64,000 nt of DNA from Micropruina sp. (GTDB lineage Bacteria > Actinomycetota > Actinomycetes > Propionibacteriales > Propionibacteriaceae), in NCBI GenBank assembly GCA_016716635.1, contig JADJVZ010000011.1, positions 496,001-560,000 of the forward strand, in the 5' to 3' direction. Below, in pieces: positions 49,074 to 58,188 of the stretch. Position 1 is the first letter of the stretch. Every line of letters begins with the position of its first letter. A program made the translations under genes and the position numbers. The notes beneath the pieces were generated by a model that saw only the letters and a program-made list of their open reading frames with translations, had not been told where the DNA came from and did not search any database.

Positions 49074-50015
49074 TCAACTCGCGTCGAGCTCATCCAACCA
49101 GGTATTGGCTTGGGCGACCGCTTCATCAAGACTCAATCCGAGTTCCACTGACTGTGCGGCCCTGCTGAAGCTGGCCCCCCAGTGCCGGTGAGCAGTGATG
49201 CGTGTCGGCCAGGTACGGACGGACAATCCGAGCGCGGCAGCCTCTCGTGCTCGGGCCGCGAAGATATCGAGAATGGCAGCCCTGACCTCGGCGTAGCTCG
49301 GCTGGCCGGTCTGGCTGATGAGATCACGGAGTAGAAGCAGATCGACCACGTCACGTGCACGGTCGTTCTCCACGGCAGGTGGATCGTGTGGGTCGGAGGC
49401 CGCGTGAACCTTCTGCGCGATCTGGTAGCGCATCGCTAACCCGGTCAGGTGGTCAGGAGTGGGCAGCCCAAGACCCGCGAGAGAGGGAGCGGGGATCTCC
49501 TCGTCTTCAGTGCCCGCAGAGCCTTCGTCGGCGGAGACTTCGACCTGGACCCGCCGCCACGTCACGCCGTTGAGCAGAACCAGAATGTCGAACCTCCGCG
49601 GTTTGATAGCCCGGTTTGGCACTTCGATCAGTTCAACCGGGTTCCTCCGGAGCTGGCACGGGCCCCACGGCCGCGCGAGAAGGTGGTCAAGCAGGTCAAT
49701 GAACGTGTCGAGGTCTCCCCGAATGAGGCCATCGAGGTCGGTGGTTGCTCTGGACTGGCGCGGCAGGCGGTGTTGCAGGAGCGTGCCGCCCTTCAGCAGA
49801 AACAAGGGCCGTCCCTGGGTATCGACGGCCTGCTGTAGCGCGGCGGCTACGACTGTCGAGGCCACCAGCCAGCCCAGGCGGCCACCGTCGCAGCCGACGT
49901 GGCGTTCGGCCTGGGTTATCCACGAGTTCAGGACGCGAGCTGAACCTGGCGCCTTGTCTTTGGGGCGAAGGTGGTTGAGCGCTGCGGCCAGGTCGACGGG
50001 GTCAGGCTTGTTCAT
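49074..50015 (-). CDS. AbiEii-type nucleotidyltransferase toxin
   Basis: 313 residues. Nucleotidyltransferase core: FLLKGGTLLQHRLPRQSRATTDLDGLI (GG plus TTDLD metal motif) and the later RRFDILVLLNG, VQVEVSADE and YQIAQKVHA. AbiEii toxins of type IV abortive-infection pairs transfer nucleotides to tRNA or other targets. It overlaps the upstream antitoxin gene by 14 nt. Confidence 0.88.
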   Translation of the reverse strand: MNKPDPVDLAAALNHLRPKDKAPGSARVLNSWITQAERHVGCDGGRLGWLVASTVVAAALQQAVDTQGRPLFLLKGGTLLQHRLPRQSRATTDLDGLIRGDLDTFIDLLDHLLARPWGPCQLRRNPVELIEVPNRAIKPRRFDILVLLNGVTWRRVQVEVSADEGSAGTEDEEIPAPSLAGLGLPTPDHLTGLAMRYQIAQKVHAASDPHDPPAVENDRARDVVDLLLLRDLISQTGQPSYAEVRAAILDIFAARAREAAALGLSVRTWPTRITAHRHWGASFSRAAQSVELGLSLDEAVAQANTWLDELDAS

Positions 50016-50574
50016 CGCGCCTCGCCAGGAGGTGGGTCAACCGGTCGCGTTCGGCCCCTGGGAGCATGCTGGTGAGTCCGCCGCGCTGTAATCCTTGCCG
50101 GATGAGGTAGGTCGGTGTGCCGGCCTCAATGCAGTCGGCGATGGTCGTCGGCAAGTCCGTGATGGGGATGGCGTCCCACTGTGTCCGTTGGCCGAGGCTG
50201 AGGTCTCGATGATGAATCACGTACCGGTCTCCGCCTGCCCGGCGCAGGCGGCGCTTCTTGGCGACCGTGAGGTGGATGTGATCGGGATTAACGTCGCTCA
50301 CCTCCCATGCTGCCAACGCCGTCTCGTGGGACAGGCAAGCCTCGTCTGCGCCGGTCCAGAGGACGGCCAGAGCCCAATTGTCGTGCGGCGTCGCGGGGAC
50401 CTGAGGTATGCGGTACACCCCATGCGCCACGCGTTCGATTCGATCGCGGGCCGCGAGCTTGGGAAGTTCGGTGCGGGGGATGCCCTCGGAGACCGCCTGG
50501 GTCGCTGTGACGAAGCCATGCTGATCCAGCGCGATCTCGCGCAGGCGCTCGACGTAGGTCCTAACCTCTGGCAT
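50002..50574 (-). CDS. AbiEi-type antitoxin
   Basis: 190 residues. N-terminal winged helix (GFVTATQAVSEGIPRTELPKLA with RIERVAHGVYRIP) and a C-terminal domain ending in GTPTYLIRQGLQR, the AbiEi_4-type layout. It represses its own promoter in known systems. ATG 6 nt after TATAGT. First gene of the pair. Confidence 0.86.
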   Translation of the reverse strand: MPEVRTYVERLREIALDQHGFVTATQAVSEGIPRTELPKLAARDRIERVAHGVYRIPQVPATPHDNWALAVLWTGADEACLSHETALAAWEVSDVNPDHIHLTVAKKRRLRRAGGDRYVIHHRDLSLGQRTQWDAIPITDLPTTIADCIEAGTPTYLIRQGLQRGGLTSMLPGAERDRLTHLLARRDEQA

Positions 50575-50580
50575 GTCAAA

Positions 50581-50586
50581 ACTATA
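50581..50586 (-). promoter_or_regulatory. -10 element and operator-like dyad of the AbiE pair
   Basis: TATAGT on the minus strand, 6 nt before the ATG. An imperfect dyad TATACC-N6-GGGATA (plus strand, about 50583-50600) overlaps it, a candidate AbiEi site. Confidence 0.5.
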
Positions 50587-50754
50587 CCATCGTGGGATAC
50601 TTTTGCCGCGAGGTGGGTTTGTTCGTAACTGTTAGAGGGACTCCCCGGCCTCATCAATGAGGCGGCTTCGGAGCATGGCAGCCCGACACTTGCACAGGTC
50701 AAAGAACAAACGACCCGGCGCTCCCACGAGGGGAAACGTCGGGCCGTTTCGTTG

Positions 50755-50839
50755 TGTCCGAAAGAGGACTTGAACCTCCACGCCCTTTACGGGCACTAGC
50801 ACCTCAAGCTAGCGCGTCTACCTATTCCGCCATCCGGAC
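50755..50839 (-). tRNA. tRNA-Leu (anticodon GAG)
   Basis: 85 nt. Acceptor GTCCGGA pairs with TTCGGAC (one G-T); anticodon stem CTAGC/GCTAG (approx.) with loop TTGAGGT, anticodon GAG; long variable arm TGCCC-GTAA-AGGGCG of class II; T-arm GAGG-TTCAAGT-CCTC. CCA is not encoded. The 3' half shares 16 bp with 49036-49051. Confidence 0.95.
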
Positions 50840-50923
50840 AAGATGTGCTTCAGCAGCCCGGTAACTATAGCAACGGCCCGGCGTAATGGCGATTTGGGTC
50901 AATGGGTGGGGCAAGATGGCCGC

Positions 50924-52234
50924 ATGACACCGACACCTGCCCCCGAGGTCGCCGAACTCTGCGCTGAGCTCATCCGGTTCGACACGTCCAACTTCGGTCC
51001 GGAAGGTAGTCGCGGCGAACGTGACGCCGCCGAGTGGGTAGCCGAGAAGTTGGACGAGGTCGGCATCGCGAGCGAGCTCTATGAATCGGCCCCCCGTCGG
51101 ACGTCCGTCGTCGCCCATTGGGAGCCCGAGGGCTGCGACAAGAGCCTGCCCCCACTGCTGATCCACGGGCATACGGACGTGGTGCCGGCGATGGCCTCCG
51201 ATTGGCAGGTGGACCCGTTCGCGGGCGAGATCCGCGACGGCTGCGTGTGGGGCCGCGGCGCGGTCGACATGAAGGACTTCGACGCCATGGTGTTGGCGGT
51301 CGTCCGCGATCGGCAGCGCAGTGGACGCGCGCCCAGGCGTCCGATTCGCCTGGTGTTCACCGCCGACGAGGAGGCCGCGGGCCACTACGGTGCCCATTAC
51401 CTCGTCGAGAAGCACCCCGACACCGTGGCTGACTGCACCGAGGCCATCGGGGAGGTCGGTGGTTTCTCGGTGACGGTCCGCGACGACCTGCGCCTGTATC
51501 TCATCCAGACTGCCGAGAAGGGCCTGGCCTGGCTGAATCTCATCGCCTCTGGCACCGCCGGGCACGGGTCCATGCGCAACTCCGATAACGCCGTCACCAC
51601 GCTGGCGTCGGCGGTCTCGCGGATCGGCAACCACAAGTGGCCCCCGCGCCTGCACCCCGCCCAGCTGGGTTTCCTGCACGCCGTCGAGGATGCCCTGGGG
51701 GTGACCGTCGAGGCCGACTCCGCGGAGGAAACCCTGGCGCGCCTGGGCACCATCGCGCGGATGGTCGGCGCCACCATGGGCAACACCGCGACCCCCACGA
51801 TGCTGCGGGCGGGGTACAAACACAACGTCATCCCGGGTGAGGCGATCGCCGGCCTGGACGGACGCTTCGTCCCCGGCGCCGAGGAAGAGTTCTTCGAAAC
51901 GCTGGCCGAACTACTGGGTGACCTAGTGCGGTACGAGATCGTCGCCAAGCAGGACGCCGTCGAGGCCGAGTTCGCGGGCCACCTCGTGGACGCCATGCGC
52001 TCCTGCATTGAAGACGAAGATCCGCAGGGTAAGGCCGTCCCCTTCCTGATGTCCGGCGGCACGGACGCCAAGGCGTGGTCCAAGCTCGGCATCAACTGTT
52101 ACGGGTTCGCACCGCTCAAGCTGCCCGCCGACCTCGACTTCGTGGCCATGTTCCATGGCGTTGATGAGCGGGTCCCCGTCGAGAGCCTCGAATTCGGTAC
52201 CCGGGTGTTGGACGCCTTCCTCGACAAGGCCTAA
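50924..52234 (+). CDS. M20/M25/M40 family metallopeptidase
   Basis: 436 residues. Zinc ligands and catalytic residues: LLIHGHTDVVPA, WGRGAVDMKDFDAMV, FTADEEAAGHYGA, and the late His in FHGVDERVPVESLEFG. A dimerisation domain occupies about 190-320. Similar to ArgE/DapE/carboxypeptidase S-type enzymes; substrate is unknown. ATG at 50924 fits the family start. Confidence 0.94.
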   Translation: MTPTPAPEVAELCAELIRFDTSNFGPEGSRGERDAAEWVAEKLDEVGIASELYESAPRRTSVVAHWEPEGCDKSLPPLLIHGHTDVVPAMASDWQVDPFAGEIRDGCVWGRGAVDMKDFDAMVLAVVRDRQRSGRAPRRPIRLVFTADEEAAGHYGAHYLVEKHPDTVADCTEAIGEVGGFSVTVRDDLRLYLIQTAEKGLAWLNLIASGTAGHGSMRNSDNAVTTLASAVSRIGNHKWPPRLHPAQLGFLHAVEDALGVTVEADSAEETLARLGTIARMVGATMGNTATPTMLRAGYKHNVIPGEAIAGLDGRFVPGAEEEFFETLAELLGDLVRYEIVAKQDAVEAEFAGHLVDAMRSCIEDEDPQGKAVPFLMSGGTDAKAWSKLGINCYGFAPLKLPADLDFVAMFHGVDERVPVESLEFGTRVLDAFLDKA

Positions 52235-52245
52235 CGGTTTGCGGA

Positions 52246-52251
52246 TAGGGT
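52246..52251 (+). promoter_or_regulatory. -10 element of a leaderless promoter for the P450 gene
   Basis: TAGGGT, then 7 nt, then the ATG at 52259. Confidence 0.6.
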
Positions 52252-52258
52252 CCGCCGC

Positions 52259-53443
52259 ATGAGTGTGGATTTGGCCCCGATTCTTGACCTCGACAACCCC
52301 GAGATCGTCGCGAATCCCTACCCGGCGTTCGCTGAGGCCCGCCGCTTGGCTCCCGTGGCGTGGCACTCCGGGCTCGGGCTCTACGTGGCGACCGGGCATG
52401 CCGTCTCCAACGCCGTTCTGCGCGATCGAAACCTCGGACGGATCTTCGTCGAGCGCACGCCGGAAGCCGAGTGGGACACGTTCAACTGGCTCCACGCCGA
52501 TTCGATCCTCGACAGCGAGCCGCCCAAGCACACCCGGCTGCGCCGCCTGATCGCCGGGGCCTTCGGACGCGGGCACGTCCAGCGCCTGCAGCCGCGGATC
52601 GCCGAGCTCACCGGGAAACTCCTCGACGACTGCGCCGCCGAGCTTGAGCAGAGGGGCCGCTTCGACGTCATCGCGCACCTCGCGGAGCCGCTCCCCGTGC
52701 TGGTGATCGCCGAGCTGCTGGGGGTTCCGGACGCCGATCGCCACCTGCTGCGGCCGTGGTCGCAGGCCATCGTCCGGATGTATGAGGTCAATCGGACGCC
52801 GCAAGAAGAGGCCGAGGCCCAGGTGGCCTGCCGGGAGTTCGCGGCCTACGTCGAGGCCCTCGCCGCCGACCGGGCCCAGCACCTGGGCGAGGACCTGCTC
52901 TCCGATCTGGTTGCGGCCCGCGATGGCACCGACAAGTTGTCGCCCCGCGAACTCGTGGCGACCGCGGTCTTGCTGCTCAACGCCGGCCATGAGGCGTCCG
53001 TCAACGGCTTCGGAAACGGGCTCGCCTCGCTGCTGGCCTCGGGGGCCACCCCAGGCGCCCCCGACCTCCTGGTCGAGGAAGTGCTGCGCCACGATTCGCC
53101 GTTGCAGCTGTTCGAGCGCACGGCCACCGCCGACACCGAGATCGGCGGCGTCACCATCGAGAAGGGCCAGAAGATCGCCGCGCTCCTCGGGGCCGCCAAC
53201 CGCGACCCCGCGGTGTTCGAGGCGCCGGACGAGTTTCGTCCCGATCGCGATCCCAACCCGCACATCGCCTTCGGGGCCGGGATCCACTTCTGCGTCGGCG
53301 GACCCTTGGCCCGGCTGGAGCTCGCCACGTCCGTGGGGGCGCTGCTCGACCGGTGGCCAGCTCTCGAGGTTGTGGCCGCGGATCGTCGCGAGACGTTCGT
53401 TCTTCGCGGTTTTCACAGCCTCGAGGTGACTCCTCACCACTAA
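52259..53443 (+). CDS. Cytochrome P450
   Basis: 394 residues. I-helix LNAGHEASVNGFGNG (with the usual Thr replaced by Ser), ExxR EEVLRHDSP-type with FERTATADTEIGG, and heme loop FGAGIHFCVGGPLARLE with the thiolate Cys. Bacterial soluble class; needs ferredoxin and reductase not present nearby. Substrate unknown. Confidence 0.95.
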   Translation: MSVDLAPILDLDNPEIVANPYPAFAEARRLAPVAWHSGLGLYVATGHAVSNAVLRDRNLGRIFVERTPEAEWDTFNWLHADSILDSEPPKHTRLRRLIAGAFGRGHVQRLQPRIAELTGKLLDDCAAELEQRGRFDVIAHLAEPLPVLVIAELLGVPDADRHLLRPWSQAIVRMYEVNRTPQEEAEAQVACREFAAYVEALAADRAQHLGEDLLSDLVAARDGTDKLSPRELVATAVLLLNAGHEASVNGFGNGLASLLASGATPGAPDLLVEEVLRHDSPLQLFERTATADTEIGGVTIEKGQKIAALLGAANRDPAVFEAPDEFRPDRDPNPHIAFGAGIHFCVGGPLARLELATSVGALLDRWPALEVVAADRRETFVLRGFHSLEVTPHH

Positions 53444-53543
53444 CAAAAAGCTAAGAAGTGCTTAAGAGTGATGTATTAACCATCGCTTGTGCTTCATTAA
53501 TGGGCCCCCGAGGCTGGAGGTAACACCTAGCCAAGGAGGAGCG

Positions 53544-53789
53544 ATGACCCTCATCGGAGCCCTTTTCAGCCTTGCCGTCCTCAGTGTGACGGCCCTTTGC
53601 CTCGAACTTCGGCACCGGCAGGCAAAGACGAGCGAAGGGGGCCGCTTGGGCTTCCGCCCCGGACGCCCCCTCGACGCGGACGATCTCCGCATGCTGCGTG
53701 AGGTCGCGGCCGCCGAGATCTGGGAAAGCGAAAGTCACAATGAAGGAACGCTAACGGGTAACGCACATCGCGACAGCAGCAATCTATGA
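53544..53789 (+). CDS. Small TM protein upstream of a LysR gene
   Basis: 81 residues: one N-terminal TM helix (about 2-20), then a polar tail (ELRHRQAKTSEGG...). AAGGAGGA precedes the ATG. The 100 bp before it are AT-richer than the surroundings (TTAAGAGTGATG, CATTAATGG), so they hold its promoter. Function unknown. Confidence 0.65.
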   Translation: MTLIGALFSLAVLSVTALCLELRHRQAKTSEGGRLGFRPGRPLDADDLRMLREVAAAEIWESESHNEGTLTGNAHRDSSNL

Positions 53790-53790
53790 T
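53785..53790 (+). promoter_or_regulatory. -10 element of a leaderless promoter for the second LysR gene
   Basis: TATGAT, then 7 nt, then ATG at 53798. The box contains the stop codon of the small TM gene. Confidence 0.55.
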
Positions 53791-53797
53791 CGAGGTT

Positions 53798-54703
53798 ATG
53801 TGGGATCTGCAGCGCCTCCGTGTCTTCCGTGCCGTCGTGGCGGCTGGGTCCATCAACGCCGCCGCGACCAACCTTGGATTCACCGCCTCGGCCGTGAGCC
53901 AGCAGGTGGCGACCTTGGCCCGGGAAACGGGGTTGGTCCTCCTGCAAAAGGCGGGCCGGGGGGTTGAGCCGACCGCCGCGGGGTTGGAGTTGGCGGCTGC
54001 GTCCGATGCGCTCTTCGAAGACCTCGACCAGTTGCGGCTCTCCATCGCCGATCTCCGCGATGGGCGCGCGGGCACGCTGAGCATGGCCTACTTCGACTCT
54101 GCGGCGTTGCAGTGGATCCCGGGCATCGTCCGAACTGTGGTGGCCGACTACCCCGAACTCCGTCTTGATCTGCGAGTTCAGCAGGAATCGACCGAACTAG
54201 AAGCCAGTCGTGCCGACGTTGAGGTGCTCGTGGCCCCGACAGATTTCGTCGCGCCGCCGGGATTTCGGGCGCAGCATCTTCTCAACGAGGCCTACGAAGT
54301 GGTGGTGCACGAGCGGCACCCCTTCGCTACGCGCCCCTTCGTCGAGATGGCCGAACTGGCGGACGAGCGGTGGATCTCGTCGGAGAGCGAGCAGTCCTGG
54401 TGCCGGATCAACACCCATCGGTGCGCGACCGCGGCTGGCTTTGAGCCGCAATATTCCGTCCATACCGGGGGCCACCAGACCGCCACGGCCTTCGTGGCGG
54501 CAGGGATCGGTATCGCCGTCATGCCACACCTGTGCACATTGGGCGCCCCCGCCAACGTGCGGGTGATCCCCATCGTGAACCCCACACCGGTGCGATCGAT
54601 CCACGCCATGGTGCGTCGGTCGGTGGAGGCGACTCCGGCGGTGTCGTTGGTCTTGCAGGGGCTGATGGCGGCCGCTAGCGGATCGGCCCCGTCTGGTCGC
54701 TGA
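53798..54703 (+). CDS. LysR-family transcriptional regulator
   Basis: 301 residues. HTH LQRLRVFRAVVAAGSINAAATNLGFTASAVSQQVATLE-like, and a substrate-binding domain (about 95-290). The ATG at 53798 fits the leaderless box; an ATG at 53786 lies in the box. Its 3' end overlaps the convergent aldo/keto reductase by 29 nt. Target unknown. Confidence 0.92.
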   Translation: MWDLQRLRVFRAVVAAGSINAAATNLGFTASAVSQQVATLARETGLVLLQKAGRGVEPTAAGLELAAASDALFEDLDQLRLSIADLRDGRAGTLSMAYFDSAALQWIPGIVRTVVADYPELRLDLRVQQESTELEASRADVEVLVAPTDFVAPPGFRAQHLLNEAYEVVVHERHPFATRPFVEMAELADERWISSESEQSWCRINTHRCATAAGFEPQYSVHTGGHQTATAFVAAGIGIAVMPHLCTLGAPANVRVIPIVNPTPVRSIHAMVRRSVEATPAVSLVLQGLMAAASGSAPSGR

Positions 54704-55661
54704 TCCGACCCGTGTTGGGCCCGCCGGACACGTCGTCCAACGCCGACACGATCTCTTCGGGCAAAGTCAGTGCTTCGGCGTCAAGGTAGGGCGCCAGCTG
54801 CGCGGCCGTCCGGGCCCCCAGCAGGGGAGCGGTGACCCCCGGTGCGTCGCGCACCCACAGCAACGCCACCTGCGACGGCAGCAGACCGAGGCCGCCGGCG
54901 GCGCGGGCCACGGCGTCAACCACGCCCCGCGAGCGGGGCTCCAGGTAGGGCTCTACGAACCAGGCGAAGTGCTCGGACGCACCGCGCGAGGTCTTGGGGA
55001 GGCCCGTCCGATACTTGCCGGTGAGAACCCCGCGGCCCAGAGGAGACCAAGGGAAGAACCCCATCCCGAACGCTCGGATGGCCGGCAACACCTCGATCTC
55101 GGCGCGCCGGGCCAGCAGCGAATACTCGACCTGCGCGGACGTCAGTCGCACGCGGCCGGGGAACGCCCGCTGCCAGGTGGCGGCCTGCGCGGTTTGCCAG
55201 GCGACGAAGTTCGAAACCCCCGCGTAGCGGACCATGCCCGTCGTCACCGCGTAATCCATGGCGGCCAAGGATTCCTCAAGGGGCGCCGACCCCCAGGCGT
55301 GCAACTGCCACAGATCCACGTGGTCGGTGTGCAGCCGCCGCAGCGACGCCGCGAGATCCTCCAGAAGGGCTTGGCGAGACGTGTCGACCACCCGTTTGCC
55401 CTCGCGGACGCCGAACCCGGCCTTGGTGGCGATCACCACCTCATCGCGGGCGATGTCAGTGTGCAACAGACGTCCGAGCATCTTCTCCGCCTGGCCATGC
55501 CCGTAGGCGGCCGCGGTATCGATGAGCGTCCCACCGGCCTCCACGAAGGAGCGCAGCAGCGGACGCGCGTCCTCCATGCCGGTCTCGGCACCCCAGGTCA
55601 GGGTGCCGAGACCCAGCCGGGAGACGTGGAGGCCGGAGTCGCCCACGGGACGGGTGAGCAT
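54675..55661 (-). CDS. Aldo/keto reductase
   Basis: 328 residues, TIM barrel. Active-site residues: Asp and Tyr in LIDTAAAYGHGQAE, Lys in VVIATKAGFGV, and HVDLWQLHAWGS for His. NADPH site at LLPSQVALLWVRDAPGVTAPLLGARTAAQL. Substrate unknown. Starts 3 nt after uppP, probably one transcript. Confidence 0.95.
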   Translation of the reverse strand: MLTRPVGDSGLHVSRLGLGTLTWGAETGMEDARPLLRSFVEAGGTLIDTAAAYGHGQAEKMLGRLLHTDIARDEVVIATKAGFGVREGKRVVDTSRQALLEDLAASLRRLHTDHVDLWQLHAWGSAPLEESLAAMDYAVTTGMVRYAGVSNFVAWQTAQAATWQRAFPGRVRLTSAQVEYSLLARRAEIEVLPAIRAFGMGFFPWSPLGRGVLTGKYRTGLPKTSRGASEHFAWFVEPYLEPRSRGVVDAVARAAGGLGLLPSQVALLWVRDAPGVTAPLLGARTAAQLAPYLDAEALTLPEEIVSALDDVSGGPNTGRISDQTGPIR

Positions 55662-55664
55662 CGC

Positions 55665-56495
55665 TCAGCCGCCGTAGGGGGTCATCACGTTGGTCACCAG
55701 GAAAAAGGCGAGGAGCGCGGCGAGACCGAGGCGGTAGAACACGAACGGCTTGAAGTCGTGGGTCGAGATGTACTTCAGCAGCCAGGCGATGACCACGTAC
55801 CCGAGCCCGAACGCGATGGCCGTCGCGAGCGCGATCGGGCCCCAAGCCGGGTTCGGATCTTTGGCGATGTCCTTGAGTTCGTACAGGCCCGACCCGAAGA
55901 TTGCCGGCAGGCTCATGAGGAACGAGAAGCGGGCTGCGGATTCGCGGGTGTACCCCAGGAATAACCCGGCCGTGATCGAGGCCCCCGAACGCGACACGCC
56001 CGGCACCAAGGCCAGTGCCTGCGCGAAGCCGTAGATCAACGAGTGCTGCCAGGTCATGGCGCTGAGATCGCGCGTCTTGCGTCCGAACCGGTCGGCCGCC
56101 CACAGCACGATGGCGAAGAAGGCCAGCGTGAAGACCGTCACCCACAGGTTGCGGAACGTGGTCTGGATGTACTTCTGCAGCGCCAGGCCGAGCACCACGA
56201 TCGGGATCGTGCCGATGATGATCATCCAACCCATGCGGGCGTCCGGATCATTGCGCGGCACACGTCCGATGAGGCTCAGGCACCATTGCTTGGCGATGCG
56301 GACGATGTCTTTCCAGAAGTACACCAACACGGCCGTCTGGGTGCCCAGCTGAGTCACAGCGGTGAACGCCGCGCCCGGATCGTGGCCACTGAAGAACAAC
56401 TGGCCCACGATCGACACGTGGGCGCTCGACGAGATCGGCAGGAACTCCGAGAGTGCCTGCACGATGCCGAGGACAATCGCCTCCAACCAACTCAT
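55665..56495 (-). CDS. uppP: Undecaprenyl-diphosphatase (BacA type)
   Basis: 276 residues, 7-8 TM helices. Motif 1 GIVQALSEFLPISSSAHV and motif 2 ALVPGVSRSGASITAGLFLG of UppP. Recycles undecaprenyl-PP to the phosphate carrier for cell-wall synthesis and confers bacitracin resistance. Start at 56495 after GAAGGAG. Often next to mshC in actinobacteria, as here (divergent). Confidence 0.96.
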   Translation of the reverse strand: MSWLEAIVLGIVQALSEFLPISSSAHVSIVGQLFFSGHDPGAAFTAVTQLGTQTAVLVYFWKDIVRIAKQWCLSLIGRVPRNDPDARMGWMIIIGTIPIVVLGLALQKYIQTTFRNLWVTVFTLAFFAIVLWAADRFGRKTRDLSAMTWQHSLIYGFAQALALVPGVSRSGASITAGLFLGYTRESAARFSFLMSLPAIFGSGLYELKDIAKDPNPAWGPIALATAIAFGLGYVVIAWLLKYISTHDFKPFVFYRLGLAALLAFFLVTNVMTPYGG

Positions 56496-56565
56496 GGGCG
56501 GGTTCTCCTTCGCGCGGTGACCTCGCCACTCTAGCCACCGCCCTCCACCTGGCTGGACGGCTCGG

Positions 56566-56571
56566 TAGGCT
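56566..56571 (+). promoter_or_regulatory. -10 element of a leaderless promoter for mshC
   Basis: TAGGCT, then 6 nt, then the GTG at 56578. Confidence 0.6.
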
Positions 56572-56577
56572 CTGGAC

Positions 56578-57825
56578 GTGGAATCTTGGTCACGCGTCAG
56601 CGTCCCCGTCGTCCCCGGTCTCCGCGGACGCCTGCCCCTCGTGTACGACACCGCTGCGCGGGCGTTGGCTCCCGTGGGTCCCGAATCGGGCACCGCGCGG
56701 CTGTACGTGTGCGGCATTACGCCCTACGACGCGACCCACCTGGGCCACGCCGCCACCTACCTCGCCTTCGATTTGCTGCAACGGGTGTGGCTGGACGCGG
56801 GACTGGAGGTGCTCTACGCCCAAAACGTGACCGACGTCGATGATCCGCTGTTGGAGCGGGCGCTAGCGACGGACGTGGAGTGGCAGAGCCTGGCGGCCGA
56901 CCAAGTGGAGTTGTTCCGGACGGATATGGCCGCCCTGCGCATCCTGCCGCCCCAGCACTACGTGAGCGTGACCGAGTCCCTGGGCCTGGTCGAGGACCTC
57001 ATCGGCGACCTGCGCGACAAGGGGCTGGTGTATCCGCTCAGCGACGCCGAACACCCCGACTGGTACTTCCGCAGCACCGCCGATCCAGCGTTCGGGGCCG
57101 TTTCCCACGTGCACGGCGCCCAGGCGCTGGCGCTGTTCGCCGAGCGCGGCGGGGACCCCGATCGTCCGGGCAAGGTCGATCCGCTGGACTGCCTGGTGTG
57201 GCGCCTGGAGCGGCCGGGGGAGCCGGCGTGGCCGTCGGCGCTCGGCGCCGGGCGTCCGGGGTGGCACGTGGAATGCACGGCTATCGCCTTGGCCACCCTC
57301 GGGGAGACCTTCGACGTGCAAGGCGGCGGTTCCGATCTGGCCTTCCCGCACCACGAGATGTGCGCGGCCGAAGGCGTGATGGCGACGGGGGCGCCGTTCG
57401 CGCGGGCGTACGTCCACGCGGGCATGGTCGGGTTGGACGGCGAAAAGATGAGCAAGTCCAAGGGCAACCTCGTGTTTGTCTCGGCGCTGCGCCGGGCCGG
57501 ACGCGATCCCATGGCCATTCGGCTGGCCCTGTTGGACCATCACTACCGTTCCGATTGGCAGTGGACGTCCGACGACCTGGCCCGCGCCGAGGAGCGGCTC
57601 GCCGCCTGGCGGCACGCAGCCAACGCGCCCCGCGGCGTGGCGACGGACGAAACGATCGAGGCGGTCCGGGTCGCCCTTCTGGACGATCTGGACGCCCCGG
57701 CAGCGCTTCGCGCCCTCGACATCTGGGCGACCGCGAGCTTCGACCTGGACCCGTCCGATGATCCCGATGGTCCGCGGCGGGTAGCCGAGGCCGTGGACGC
57801 CCTTCTCGGCGTCGCGTTGCGCTGA
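56578..57825 (+). CDS. mshC: Cysteine-GlcN-Ins ligase, mycothiol synthesis
   Basis: 415 residues. CysRS-like ATP-dependent ligase joining Cys to GlcN-inositol in mycothiol synthesis. LYVCGITPYDATHLGHAATYL (HIGH-type with Zn Cys), PGWHVECTAIAL (Zn Cys), FPHHEMCAAEG, and KMSKSKGN. Marker of actinobacteria. The next gene overlaps its stop by 1 nt. Confidence 0.96.
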   Translation: MESWSRVSVPVVPGLRGRLPLVYDTAARALAPVGPESGTARLYVCGITPYDATHLGHAATYLAFDLLQRVWLDAGLEVLYAQNVTDVDDPLLERALATDVEWQSLAADQVELFRTDMAALRILPPQHYVSVTESLGLVEDLIGDLRDKGLVYPLSDAEHPDWYFRSTADPAFGAVSHVHGAQALALFAERGGDPDRPGKVDPLDCLVWRLERPGEPAWPSALGAGRPGWHVECTAIALATLGETFDVQGGGSDLAFPHHEMCAAEGVMATGAPFARAYVHAGMVGLDGEKMSKSKGNLVFVSALRRAGRDPMAIRLALLDHHYRSDWQWTSDDLARAEERLAAWRHAANAPRGVATDETIEAVRVALLDDLDAPAALRALDIWATASFDLDPSDDPDGPRRVAEAVDALLGVALR

Positions 57826-58178
57826 TGCGGGACGAGGGTCCGCGGCGCACCCAGTGGGGCCACGGCGCCGGCGCCCCCCGCCAGAGCGCGGTCACCCGCT
57901 TCGATCGGTGGCTGACCGACGGCGACGTGGGCGAGCGCCGCACCCGGTGGCTACTCATACTCGGGGGCAGCCTCATCGGTGCCGGGGTGCTCATGATGGT
58001 GGCGTTGTGGAACCACTGCGAGTCGAGCGTCCGACGGGGGTGGGAGCCCGATCCGACCCAGTGCGCCGCCACATATTGGCCGCAGCAGGGCGCCTACGTC
58101 GTGACCGCCGTCATCGGAGTGTTGCTGACCCTCCTGATCGTCCGCCGCGGACGCCGGGCGCCCGCTGAGCCCCGGTAG
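57825..58178 (+). CDS. Two-TM protein, function unknown
   Basis: 117 residues. TM helices at about 42-62 and 88-106, Arg-rich ends, two Cys between the helices. TGATG overlap with mshC indicates co-translation. No motif recognised. Confidence 0.7.
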   Translation: MRDEGPRRTQWGHGAGAPRQSAVTRFDRWLTDGDVGERRTRWLLILGGSLIGAGVLMMVALWNHCESSVRRGWEPDPTQCAATYWPQQGAYVVTAVIGVLLTLLIVRRGRRAPAEPR

Positions 58179-58181
58179 GAT
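58176..58181 (+). promoter_or_regulatory. -10 element of a leaderless promoter for hisE
   Basis: TAGGAT, then 7 nt, then the GTG at 58189. Confidence 0.6.
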
Positions 58182-58188
58182 GCCGGGC

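Noticed and set aside
49912..49922. Second DnaA-like word (TTATCCACG) inside the AbiEii gene
   Set aside because: One mismatch and inside coding DNA; expected by chance.
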